Assembly (NCBI RefSeq): GCF_001077815.2
Contig: NZ_CP011310.1
Span: 2,170,001 to 2,234,000, forward strand
Length of the DNA: 64,000 nt
Origin: Aurantiacibacter atlanticus
Lineage (GTDB): Bacteria; Pseudomonadota; Alphaproteobacteria; Sphingomonadales; Sphingomonadaceae
Direction: 5' to 3'
Under the pieces are notes generated by a model that was given only the letters and a program-made list of their open reading frames with translations, did no database searches and was not told where the DNA came from. This document shows, in pieces, positions 20,401-28,094 of this stretch. The position numbers were made by a program, and so were the translations under genes. Positions within the stretch are counted from its first letter, which is position 1. Every line of letters starts with the position of its first letter.

Positions 20401-20987
20401 AAAGGCTGCGTGATGATGCGAGAAGCATCGACGGGGCAATTGTCCGCACCTTGCGCATCACCCAGCGGAAACGGCACCACATTGCTCGGCACACGAAGGG
20501 TGAATTCCTGCTCCAGTTCGCGTGGGGGGAGCAGGATAAGCTGCACGCCTTCGCAATGGTCTGCCAACATGGAAAGGCTGATCTGACACACGCCCTTGTC
20601 CTGCCATTCGCCATCCAGCGTGGCCATGCGCCCGGCGCTGATCAGGCGGCACAACTGGCCATAGGCAGCGCGGTCTTTGGGGTAGGCAAGGAAGGCAAGC
20701 CCCTCCTGCGTTTCGATACGTGTGCCGATAACGGGGCGCAGCTTGAGCGTTTTTGCCTCCGTGTGGACGCGCACCACGCCCGCCATGCTGTTGGCATCGG
20801 CAATCCCGATGGCATCATAGCCCAGCGCACGGGCGCGCAGCACCAGGTCGACCGCATCGGATGCCCCGCGCAGAAAGCTGAAGCACGATACCAGGCCCAG
20901 TTCGACAAAGGGCGCAGGCGTTGGCGGCTCTATGCTGTCGGGATCAAGCTCGATCGTGCGCTTCGGGAGGAGGTCGCTTTCGGGCAC
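17433..20987 (-). CDS. dnaE2: error-prone DNA polymerase III alpha subunit DnaE2 (ImuC)
   Basis: Translesion polymerase of SOS mutagenesis. 1184 residues from GTG 20987, which has GAGGAG at good spacing; the TTG four codons earlier does not. The N-terminal PHP domain begins [19 protein letters not shown]. The C-family palm carries [20 protein letters not shown] (catalytic Asp pair), with [14 protein letters not shown] before it and [16 protein letters not shown] after. An HhH/OB portion follows ([37 protein letters not shown]). It is about 100 residues longer than many DnaE2 proteins, mostly a polar C-terminal tail. Normally DnaE2 travels with ImuA and ImuB; here UdgX and a radical SAM protein precede it instead. 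Confidence 0.95.
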   Translation of the reverse strand: [1184 protein letters not shown]

Positions 20988-20988
20988 G

Positions 20989-22440
20989 TCACTCCTCAAG
21001 CTCCGCCAGCTGACCCAGCCGCACCTTCACCGCTGCCAGATCGGCTGCGAACAGACGTTCTTGCTCGGCCCGCGCTTCTCCGTCGAGGCGCAGAAGATAG
21101 GAGGGATGCACGGTGATCCACAATTCACTGCCATCGTCCAGCATCATCGGGGCACCGCGCACCTTGCTGACGCTAACCGTCTTGCCCAGCATCCCGCGCG
21201 CTGCGCTGGCCCCCAGCGCCAGCACAAGCTTGGGCTGGACGATGGCGCGCTCTGCTTCCTGCCACCAGCGGCAGGTGTCGATTTCCTTCGCAGCAGGCGA
21301 CTGGTGCAGCCGCCGTTTGCCACGCTGGACATATTTGAAATGCTTGACCGTATTGGTGACATAGGCGCTGCTCCGCGCGATCCCCGCAACCTCCAGCGCC
21401 GTATCCAGCACCTGTCCGGCAGGGCCGACAAAAGGACGTCCCGCCAGATCCTCCTGATCGCCGGGCTGCTCCCCCACGATCATCAGATCGGCATCATCCG
21501 GCCCCTCTCCCATTACAGCGCGGTTATCGAGCGCGCCGATGGGGCATTTGCTGCAGGCATGGATCGCCTTCTCGATTGCGGCCAGCGTTTCGGGACGCTC
21601 CTCGAATTCCAGCTTTCCGGCTGAAACCATTTCGGATTCGCGCTTCTGTGCGCCCGCCACCAGTTCGGGAATGAGCGCGGCTTCGGGCATGTTTTTCCAA
21701 TATTTGCGCGGCATTTCCTTCAGCATCGCGCCGATTTTCAGCCGTGCAGGGTTGAAGATGGAAGCATAATATTTGCGCCAGAGATCTTCTGCTGGATCGC
21801 CGCTGGGCGCATCCGATTTTTGCGCCGGAGGGCCTTCGCACAAGACCTCGCCATCCCAGTGGAGCGAGCCGCTTGGCGTCAGGATGGACCAGCGCATATT
21901 GGCAAACCGGCGCACGAAAAAGCCCGCCTCGCGCCGCAGGATGTGATGCTCTGGCTCAAACCAGGCGACATAATGTTCAAGAGCTTCGGGTTCGTCCACA
22001 TTCTCTACCAGACGAAAACGGACGAAGGCGTGCATCTTGTGCGCATCGCGGCGCACCGTCTTGTCCAGTTCTTCCACACGCCGCACGTCGAGATCGGCCC
22101 TGTCTTCCATCAGGCGCGGATTGGCCTGCAAACGCCACAGCAGGCGATACAGCAAGGCAAAGCGCTGGGAATCGCAATGCAGTGCGGCATTCTGCGCCAA
22201 TTGCATGAAACGCTTGCTTGCGCGCACCGGCGCCGTTGCGTCGTCGGGCACAGGCAGGCGGCGGTCGCCATGTGAAAAAAGCGAGCCGGTGGCGCCGGGC
22301 TCCACCCATGCCACGCGATCAGGCGGCACATCGCATTGCACCAATTGCCTCGCCCGATCCCGCCAGAAGGCAAAGTCGTCCGGCTCAGGCATATTCACCA
22401 CGTAATAGGTGCCAAGCTTCACATGCTGCAGCGCTGTCAT
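20989..22440 (-). CDS. udgX: UdgX-type uracil-DNA glycosylase fused to a DUF4130-like domain
   Basis: 483 residues in two parts. Residues 1 to about 235 match the DUF4130 type of domain (RRDAHKMHAFVRFR, YVAWFEPEHHILRREAGFF). Residues from about 285 form a family-4-like uracil-DNA glycosylase: Cys pair ACSKC (C296, C299), motif GEQPGDQED (324-331), the UdgX-specific loop GKRRLHQS with H379, C390, and HPSYLLR (445-451). In mycobacterial UdgX the equivalent histidine bonds covalently to the uracil-derived abasic site. Where family 4 enzymes have VKC, this protein has VKH. It overlaps the radical SAM gene by four bases, and dnaE2 starts one base after its stop region. Confidence 0.92.
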   Translation of the reverse strand: MTALQHVKLGTYYVVNMPEPDDFAFWRDRARQLVQCDVPPDRVAWVEPGATGSLFSHGDRRLPVPDDATAPVRASKRFMQLAQNAALHCDSQRFALLYRLLWRLQANPRLMEDRADLDVRRVEELDKTVRRDAHKMHAFVRFRLVENVDEPEALEHYVAWFEPEHHILRREAGFFVRRFANMRWSILTPSGSLHWDGEVLCEGPPAQKSDAPSGDPAEDLWRKYYASIFNPARLKIGAMLKEMPRKYWKNMPEAALIPELVAGAQKRESEMVSAGKLEFEERPETLAAIEKAIHACSKCPIGALDNRAVMGEGPDDADLMIVGEQPGDQEDLAGRPFVGPAGQVLDTALEVAGIARSSAYVTNTVKHFKYVQRGKRRLHQSPAAKEIDTCRWWQEAERAIVQPKLVLALGASAARGMLGKTVSVSKVRGAPMMLDDGSELWITVHPSYLLRLDGEARAEQERLFAADLAAVKVRLGQLAELEE

Positions 22441-23681
22441 GCCGCGAACAGTTCAAGCTGTTCCTGCTTTGGCGCGAGCAGGCTGCGCAAATTTGCGTGG
22501 TCGGTCAGCAAAACAGGGCGCCAGTCTGCGGTCACGATGAACGGACGTATCTTCACAACCGAAACGGTGAGCCGCGCGACATCATCAAGGCGCAATGTGC
22601 GGTGGCGGCGGCTGGCCAGTATCTGGCCCACCGCGCGTGTGCCCAGCCCCGGCACACGCAGCAACATTTCGCGCGAGGAACGGTTCACATCTACTGGAAA
22701 TTGTTCACGAAACTTCAATGCCCACGCCAGCTTCGGATCAATATCGAGCGGTAAATTCCCGTCAGCTTCGGTGGCCTGCATCACCTCATGCGGAGCAAAA
22801 CCGTAAAACCGCATAAGCCAGTCCGACTGGTAAAGCCGGTGTTCGCGCATCAGCGGCGGACGTTTGAGCGGCAGGACCGCGCTAGCATCGGGAATGGGCG
22901 AGAAGGCTGAATAATAGACGCGGCGCAGCTTGAAACGACCATAGAGATGGCTTGCCTTGCCCACGATATCGGAATCGCTGGCGCTGTCTGCCCCGACGAT
23001 CATCTGCGTCGATTGCCCACCCGGCGCAAAGCGCGGGGCGTGGCGGAAACGCTTGCGTTCATCCTTGGCCTGAACAATCGCGCCTTTCACCCCGCCCATC
23101 GCACCTTCGATCTGGCTGGCGTTCTTATCGGGAGCGAGGCGAGTAAGTCCGGCATCGGTAGGCAATTCGACATTGATCGAGACACGATCGGCATAAAGAC
23201 CCGCCTGATGCACCAGTTCGGCATCGGCTTCAGGGATAGTCTTGAGATGGATATAACCACGAAAATCGTGATCTTCCCGCAGGATGCGCGCAGTTTCTAC
23301 CAATTGTTCCATCGTATAATTGGCGCTTTTGATAATGCCTGACGACAGGAACAGCCCTTCGATATAATTGCGCCGGTAGAAGGTCAGCGTAAGATCCGCC
23401 ACTTCCTGCGGCGTAAAGCGCGCACGGCGCACATTGCTGCTCTTGCGGTTCACGCAATAATGGCAATCGAAGATGCAATGGTTGGTCAGCAGTATCTTCA
23501 ACAACGAGATGCAGCGACCATCGGGCGCATAGGCGTGACAAATGCCCATCCCCTCTGTCGACCCGATACCCTTGCCGCCCTTGCTGCTGCGTTTCGCCGT
23601 GCCGGAAGATGCGCAAGAGGCATCGTATTTTGCCGCATCAGCAAGGATTCCCAGCTTCTGAATAGTGTCGAGAGCAGTCAT
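22437..23681 (-). CDS. putative DNA modification/repair radical SAM protein
   Basis: 414 residues. The radical SAM cluster motif is NHCIFDCHYCVNR (C69, C73, C76), followed by TLTFYRRNYIEGLFLSSGI and a TIM-barrel pattern. The C-terminus has a helix-hairpin-helix DNA-binding segment, LLRVPGLGTRAVGQILASRR. This corresponds to the family that co-occurs with UdgX/DUF4130 genes; its substrate has not been established to my knowledge. It is the first gene of the operon and its ATG coincides with the predicted transcription start, so the mRNA may be leaderless. A LexA-type box lies directly upstream. Confidence 0.9.
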   Translation of the reverse strand: MTALDTIQKLGILADAAKYDASCASSGTAKRSSKGGKGIGSTEGMGICHAYAPDGRCISLLKILLTNHCIFDCHYCVNRKSSNVRRARFTPQEVADLTLTFYRRNYIEGLFLSSGIIKSANYTMEQLVETARILREDHDFRGYIHLKTIPEADAELVHQAGLYADRVSINVELPTDAGLTRLAPDKNASQIEGAMGGVKGAIVQAKDERKRFRHAPRFAPGGQSTQMIVGADSASDSDIVGKASHLYGRFKLRRVYYSAFSPIPDASAVLPLKRPPLMREHRLYQSDWLMRFYGFAPHEVMQATEADGNLPLDIDPKLAWALKFREQFPVDVNRSSREMLLRVPGLGTRAVGQILASRRHRTLRLDDVARLTVSVVKIRPFIVTADWRPVLLTDHANLRSLLAPKQEQLELFAA

Positions 23682-23683
23682 AT

Positions 23684-23698
23684 GTTCTTTATATGTTC
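23684..23698 (-). promoter_or_regulatory. LexA (SOS) box, alphaproteobacterial type
   Basis: GTTC-TTTATAT-GTTC on the plus strand is an exact match to the GTTC-N7-GTTC operator known for alphaproteobacterial LexA. It ends three bases before the start codon of the radical SAM gene and its N7 spacer contains the predicted -10 element, so bound LexA would block polymerase directly. Confidence 0.85.
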
Positions 23699-23716
23699 TT
23701 TTGTAGGATTCGCCAA
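23688..23716 (-). promoter_or_regulatory. promoter of the rSAM-udgX-dnaE2 operon
   Basis: Reading the minus strand: TTGGCG (23716-23711), 17 bases, TATAAA (23693-23688). The -10 lies inside the LexA box. The seventh base after the -10 is the A of the start ATG at 23681, so the transcript is predicted to be leaderless. No Shine-Dalgarno competes with this view. Confidence 0.6.
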
Positions 23717-23943
23717 ACCCAAATTCCCTTGCGCATTTTTGCCGGAGTCCCCCCTCCGCCAGGCATTAGCGTCACACTCGACTGGTTTATCGACGAGGCA
23801 TATTCCATTGCCACGCGCGCACTCTTTTGGTGCAGGCCTGAGCGGCACCAAATTGCGTCCTCGCCTGATCTGCGGACAAAGCCACCCACGGGATAAATGC
23901 GGCGAAGCTTGAGTGGCGGCTCGCACTTTGGCATGGGCGTGAA

Positions 23944-24756
23944 ATGGATATCATTGCCTTGCTCAGCGATCCAGCCGCGTGGCTGGCCCTGCTCACCCTG
24001 ATCGCGCTGGAGGTAATCCTTGGCATCGACAATCTCATCTTCATCGCCATTCTTTCCAACAAGCTACCAGAACATCAGCAAAGCAAGGCACGGCGAATTG
24101 GATTGGCGCTAGCGCTGATAATGCGCATCGGCCTGCTGATGCTGATCGGCTGGATCGTGACGCTGCAAACCCCGCTGTTCGATCTGGGGATTGCTGGCGA
24201 ACCCGGGCCTTATGGTGAGCCTACCTTCGAAACCGCTTTCTCCGGTCGGGATCTGATCCTGCTGGCGGGGGGATTGTTCCTGCTGTGGAAGGCCACCAAG
24301 GAAATCCACCATTCCATGGAGCCAGAGGATAATTCAGGTGATCTGCTCGACAAGACGCCTGACATGGCAAAGGCCGCCACGGCCACCTTTGGTGCAGTGA
24401 TCGCACAGATCGTCGCTATCGACATCGTGTTTTCAGTCGATTCGATACTCACGGCTGTCGGCATGACCGATCACGTGCCTATCATGATTGCCGCTGTGGT
24501 AATTACCGTGGGCGTTATGATGGTCGCCGCCGATCCACTGGCGCGCTTTATCGAACAGAATCCCACGCTGGTTATGTTGGCGCTCGCATTTCTTGTAATG
24601 ATCGGCCTCGTGCTGATCGCGGACGGTTTCGGCTTCCATGTGCCGAAGGGCTATATCTACGTGGCGATGGGCTTCTCAGTCGGAGTCGAGATTCTCAACA
24701 TGGTCCAGAGGAACAAACATACGAGCAAGACGGACAAAGCCGGGTCATCCTGCTGA
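23944..24756 (+). CDS. TerC family integral membrane protein
   Basis: 270 residues with about seven membrane helices. The two acidic TerC signatures are present: ALEVILGIDNLIFIAIL (about 22-38) and VAIDIVFSVDSILTAVG (about 158-174), both thought to bind metal in the membrane. A polar loop (about 78-95) and a central cytoplasmic stretch HHSMEPEDNSGDLLDK separate the two halves. TerC proteins are associated with manganese or calcium export and tellurite resistance; substrate cannot be read from sequence. The 245-base upstream gap shows no recognisable yybP-ykoY riboswitch. Probably monocistronic. Confidence 0.88.
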   Translation: MDIIALLSDPAAWLALLTLIALEVILGIDNLIFIAILSNKLPEHQQSKARRIGLALALIMRIGLLMLIGWIVTLQTPLFDLGIAGEPGPYGEPTFETAFSGRDLILLAGGLFLLWKATKEIHHSMEPEDNSGDLLDKTPDMAKAATATFGAVIAQIVAIDIVFSVDSILTAVGMTDHVPIMIAAVVITVGVMMVAADPLARFIEQNPTLVMLALAFLVMIGLVLIADGFGFHVPKGYIYVAMGFSVGVEILNMVQRNKHTSKTDKAGSSC

Positions 24757-24833
24757 TCCGCGCGCACCAAGGGCCAGACTGGCCGGTGAGCCGCCACTGG
24801 TGTGAATCACAGATAATTGATCGCACGAAGGGC

Positions 24834-24909
24834 TGGTGGGCCCGGCAGGATTCGAACCCGCGACCTAGCCGTTATGAGCGGCCAGCTCTAACCACTGAGC
24901 TACAGGCCC
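24834..24909 (-). tRNA. tRNA-Ile2(CAU), lysidine type
   Basis: 76 bases with encoded CCA. The acceptor GGGCCTG pairs with CGGGCCC (one T-G). The anticodon loop is CTCATAA (anticodon CAT). The run TAGCTCAGTGGTTAGAGC followed by TAGGTCGC closely matches bacterial tRNA-Ile2 rather than elongator or initiator Met. Its C34 must be converted to lysidine by TilS to read AUA. Confidence 0.9.
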
Positions 24910-24989
24910 CCTGAAAAGACAGCGGTGCCAGCCATTCGTGCGGGCGTGCCACTAGCCCGTGTGCGGGACTGCGGCAAGATATTAGCGGA

Positions 24990-26372
24990 TTACTCTTCCA
25001 CGATAATATCGGCGCCTCTTATATCGCCAGGCTCATTCGCCAAAACACCGGCCACTGCCGTCCATACCGCAACATTTTGTGCCAACTCGGTCGGATCGAC
25101 CTTATCGAGCGTATCATTGGCGGTGTGATGCAGATCAAAATACCGTGATCCGTCCTGTTGCAGATCCACGATTGGCGCCTGTTGATCGCGCAAGATGTTG
25201 AGGTCAGCGCCGCCGCTGGCAACAATTTGCGGCGCGGGTAGCACGCCGTAACCAGCGACTGCTTGGGCCAATCGAGAGAACAGGGCCGGATTGGTGCGAG
25301 AGAAATTCGTTTCGAGCCGCCAGATCAACCCCGCGCCAAAATCGCTTTCGAATCCTACGCCCATCGGTTCATCCGCATGGGCGGCGGAATAAGCGCGGCT
25401 GCCCCACAACCCGGTTTCCTCTGCCCCGGCAAAAAGGACGCGAATCGTCCGAAGCGGCTGACCTTCTTCGGCTACACGCAAGGCAGCGGTGGCGGCGATA
25501 GCGCAGCCTGCGCCATCATCAATCGCGCCGGTGCCAATATCCCAGCTATCCAGATGGCAGGCCAGCAGAACCGGCGGCAGGGACGCATCACTTCCTACGA
25601 TCTCTGCAGTAACGTTACCGCTCATCGTTTCGCCAAGATGGCGCGGCGTCAGGACAAGTTCCATCGCAACTGTCTCGCCACGCGCCAGCATACGCTCAAG
25701 ATTGTCGGCATCGGGGTTGCTGAGAGCAGCAGCAGGGATTGGCGTGACCCCTTCGGGCCAATTGGTTGCGCCAGTGTGCGGCAGGCGATCATCATCGGTT
25801 CCAATAGAACGGATAATGATACCGGCGGCACCCTTTTGCGCGGCAATCCCTGGCCCCTGCCTCCGTGCCGATCCAAAATATCCGTAATGCGATCCATCCT
25901 GCGTCGCGCGCATCGCATGGCCGATATAGGCGATCTTGCCAGCAAGGCTGCCTTCGGGTGCGGCCCGTAATTCGTCCGTCGTAGCGAAATGAACAATTTC
26001 AGCCCTGATGCCCTGCGCTGATGTTGCGCCGCTATAGCCAAGCGCCGTCACCACCACTGGTTGCGGGAACGGGGCGATGATGCGCGCCTGCTCTTCTCCT
26101 CGGACCCACGTTTGTATCGGGAATGGTTCGTTCATGACATTGGCAAAGCCGTGATTGCGCAACCACTCCATCGTCCATTCACGTGCCCGTGCCTCATCCA
26201 CCGTACCGGCGAGGCGCGGACCTATTTCCGTAGTGATGCCTTCCACAAAATCCCAGGCGATCTCGTCATGCGCGCCGGGTGGCAGGCCGTACCGCCCATT
26301 GTTGTCCTGGGCGAAACTTGTGGCAGGAAGGGCGAGAGAAAGCGCAGCAAGCGCGAAGACGGTCTTTTTCAT
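24990..26372 (-). CDS. secreted M28 family zinc aminopeptidase
   Basis: 460 residues with a signal peptide (MKKTVFALAALSLALPATSFAQ). A protease-associated domain is inserted at about 100-240 (GKIAYIGHAM, GAAGIIIRSIG). The dinuclear zinc M28 core has CHLDSWDIGTGAIDDGAG (H and D ligands), FAGAEETGLWGSRAY (catalytic and ligand Glu), FESDFGAG, and a C-terminal DLHHTANDT (His ligand). Members are periplasmic or outer-membrane-associated peptidases, most often aminopeptidases or glutamate carboxypeptidase-like. Start chosen by the signal peptide. Single gene, convergent neighbourhood with TerC. Confidence 0.92.
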   Translation of the reverse strand: MKKTVFALAALSLALPATSFAQDNNGRYGLPPGAHDEIAWDFVEGITTEIGPRLAGTVDEARAREWTMEWLRNHGFANVMNEPFPIQTWVRGEEQARIIAPFPQPVVVTALGYSGATSAQGIRAEIVHFATTDELRAAPEGSLAGKIAYIGHAMRATQDGSHYGYFGSARRQGPGIAAQKGAAGIIIRSIGTDDDRLPHTGATNWPEGVTPIPAAALSNPDADNLERMLARGETVAMELVLTPRHLGETMSGNVTAEIVGSDASLPPVLLACHLDSWDIGTGAIDDGAGCAIAATAALRVAEEGQPLRTIRVLFAGAEETGLWGSRAYSAAHADEPMGVGFESDFGAGLIWRLETNFSRTNPALFSRLAQAVAGYGVLPAPQIVASGGADLNILRDQQAPIVDLQQDGSRYFDLHHTANDTLDKVDPTELAQNVAVWTAVAGVLANEPGDIRGADIIVEE

Positions 26373-26446
26373 GCGCTATGGCTAGTGAACAGATCAACCG
26401 GTGCCAAGGCCCTGTTATCGTAATTCGGGAAAATCAGACCGATACA

Positions 26447-27391
26447 TCAGCCAGTGGTCAAAATCGTATCGGCTAGCGTTACGCCAGATACAAAGGCCGC
26501 CTCCACCCGAGGACCGATCAGCCAATCGCCGCAGGCACCAAGGCATGCATCTGCGTTCCAAAGCGCCTTCTGCGCCGTCGATCCGCTTTCGGCGTATAAC
26601 CAGCGATGGGCTGCGCTATGGACGGCTTCAGGCATGGTGATGTCCGTCTGATTGCCCAATTCTTCGAGCAACAAAGTGGCTATAGTTTCGCCATCATCAT
26701 CCAAATGCTCGCGGCTCCAGTCCGGAGATGCTTGCACCACCCAGCAATCCAGTCCGCCCTTGTTGCTGCGCCCCGGTTTCGCTGAATTGCGCGCGGCCCA
26801 GCCGATGGCTCCGGCGTCACGAATAATATCTTCGTGATCGAGTGGGGTGGCGAATGCCGCCATTACGGCCCAGCATGGCAAGGAAACGGAAGATTTCGCA
26901 GTCTCGGCCATTTGAGGCGAGTGTGGGCCTAACAGCACAGCGGCCTGTTCTGCAGGAACAGCTACCAGTACCGCATCAAATACCGTCTCCGGTGTACCAT
27001 CCCCATCAAACCGCCACCCAGTTCCGGACCGCCCGAAAGCCTCTATTTCCACGCCGAAACGTACATCAAGCTCTGCAGCCATCGCCTTGACCGGTGCATT
27101 CATGCCGGGCGTGCCAACCCACGCACCCTCTTTAGCTACGGGCCATTGCGCGACAACGTCATCAGCCTCCCATTGAGATACGATTTCGGCGAACCCATTG
27201 TCAGAGACGGTGAAATATTGCGCTCCGTGATCGAAATGAAGCGTGTTTCCATCGATCTCGGCCCGCCGGGTCGCCATGCGACCTCCCGGCCCTCGCCCCT
27301 TGTCGAACAGGATGACGTCATGGTCTTGCGCCCTCAGGCGTGTTGCGCAGCTGAGCCCGGCCATACCGGCACCAATGATTGCGATGTTCAT
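26447..27391 (-). CDS. renalase-like FAD-dependent oxidoreductase
   Basis: 314 residues. N-terminal FAD site IAIIGAGMAGLSCATRL followed by LFDKGRGPGGRMATRR, the renalase-type signature with a paired GG/R, then FDHGAQYFT (about 52-60). The C-terminus has the second FAD contact ACGDWLIGPRVEAAFVSG. Bacterial renalases oxidise isomeric dihydro-NAD(P) back to the normal cofactor; that role is from family knowledge. No signal peptide, so cytoplasmic. Separated by 42 bases from the DUF421 gene upstream, possibly co-transcribed with it. Confidence 0.85.
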   Translation of the reverse strand: MNIAIIGAGMAGLSCATRLRAQDHDVILFDKGRGPGGRMATRRAEIDGNTLHFDHGAQYFTVSDNGFAEIVSQWEADDVVAQWPVAKEGAWVGTPGMNAPVKAMAAELDVRFGVEIEAFGRSGTGWRFDGDGTPETVFDAVLVAVPAEQAAVLLGPHSPQMAETAKSSVSLPCWAVMAAFATPLDHEDIIRDAGAIGWAARNSAKPGRSNKGGLDCWVVQASPDWSREHLDDDGETIATLLLEELGNQTDITMPEAVHSAAHRWLYAESGSTAQKALWNADACLGACGDWLIGPRVEAAFVSGVTLADTILTTG

Positions 27392-27433
27392 GGCAAGCTA
27401 TGTGGAAAATAATGCATCACAGGCAATACCGCC

Positions 27434-27964
27434 TTAGGACCCGCTTGCCGAACTGGACCGCACACCCCGTAGCAAAGCCTCTTCCAGATTCTGGCCGTGC
27501 AAGATTGAAACATCGCCAGTGGTTTCCAGAACAGCGGCCCGCACATCTTCCATCCTCAGTACATTTGCCTCACGCAATTTGGCGCGCAAATCGCTTTCGG
27601 CCACACGCGTTTTCTCCAGAGCTGAATGGATAACCTTGCCATCACGCATCAGCAGCATTGGCTCATTTTGCATGATGCCTTCTGCAAGATCAGAGTTCTT
27701 ACGCAGGCGAGCCGCGGCCCATTGGGTCAGGAACAGGCCGACCATGGCCATCAGAGACTGGGCAAAGGCGGTCCACTCGGTCGACTGCGCAGCCCCTGCT
27801 ACCAATGACCCGAGAGCGATGGTCATGATGAAATCAAAATTGGTCATCTTGGACAAGGATCGCAGTCCGACAATGCGGATCTGGAACACGACAAAAAACA
27901 GCGCAAACATTGCCAGCACAGCGCCACGGAGCAGCAAATCGATAATTGTATTGTCCAGGAACAT
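27434..27964 (-). CDS. DUF421 (YetF-like) membrane protein
   Basis: 176 residues. Three N-terminal membrane helices (about 7-30, 42-60, 66-85) with RIVGLRSLSKMTNFDFIMTI, the typical DUF421 loop. The cytoplasmic YetF domain (from about 95) has EPMLLMRDGKVIHSALEKTRVAESDLRAKLRE. Function is not known; members are widespread in soil and marine bacteria. The C-terminus is rather short and ends in a serine-rich tail. Divergent from ettA with a 130-base gap. Confidence 0.85.
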   Translation of the reverse strand: MFLDNTIIDLLLRGAVLAMFALFFVVFQIRIVGLRSLSKMTNFDFIMTIALGSLVAGAAQSTEWTAFAQSLMAMVGLFLTQWAAARLRKNSDLAEGIMQNEPMLLMRDGKVIHSALEKTRVAESDLRAKLREANVLRMEDVRAAVLETTGDVSILHGQNLEEALLRGVRSSSASGS

Positions 27965-28094
27965 GAGGCTTGAACCAGCGAAGCCGCAGCATTGTTCCGC
28001 CCTGTCTCAGCAAGCACCTTGCCCGCCGGGTCCCCACGCCCTATCTGGCCTGCCAACTCCCGATCGCGAACTGACCTGACAAAGGACCCGCCAG

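Noticed and set aside
18201-21116. Long plus-strand open frames of 439 and 379 codons opposite dnaE2
   Set aside because: dnaE2 is complete with catalytic motifs on the minus strand; the opposite frames have no recognisable domain or ribosome binding site.
23699-23943. Possible yybP-ykoY (manganese) riboswitch or small gene before the TerC gene
   Set aside because: I cannot find the conserved loops of that riboswitch, and the open frames in both directions lack convincing codon pattern or similarity.
24990-28000. Signs of horizontal transfer or an integration site beside tRNA-Ile2
   Set aside because: No integrase, direct repeat of the tRNA end or change of base composition is visible near 24834-24909.
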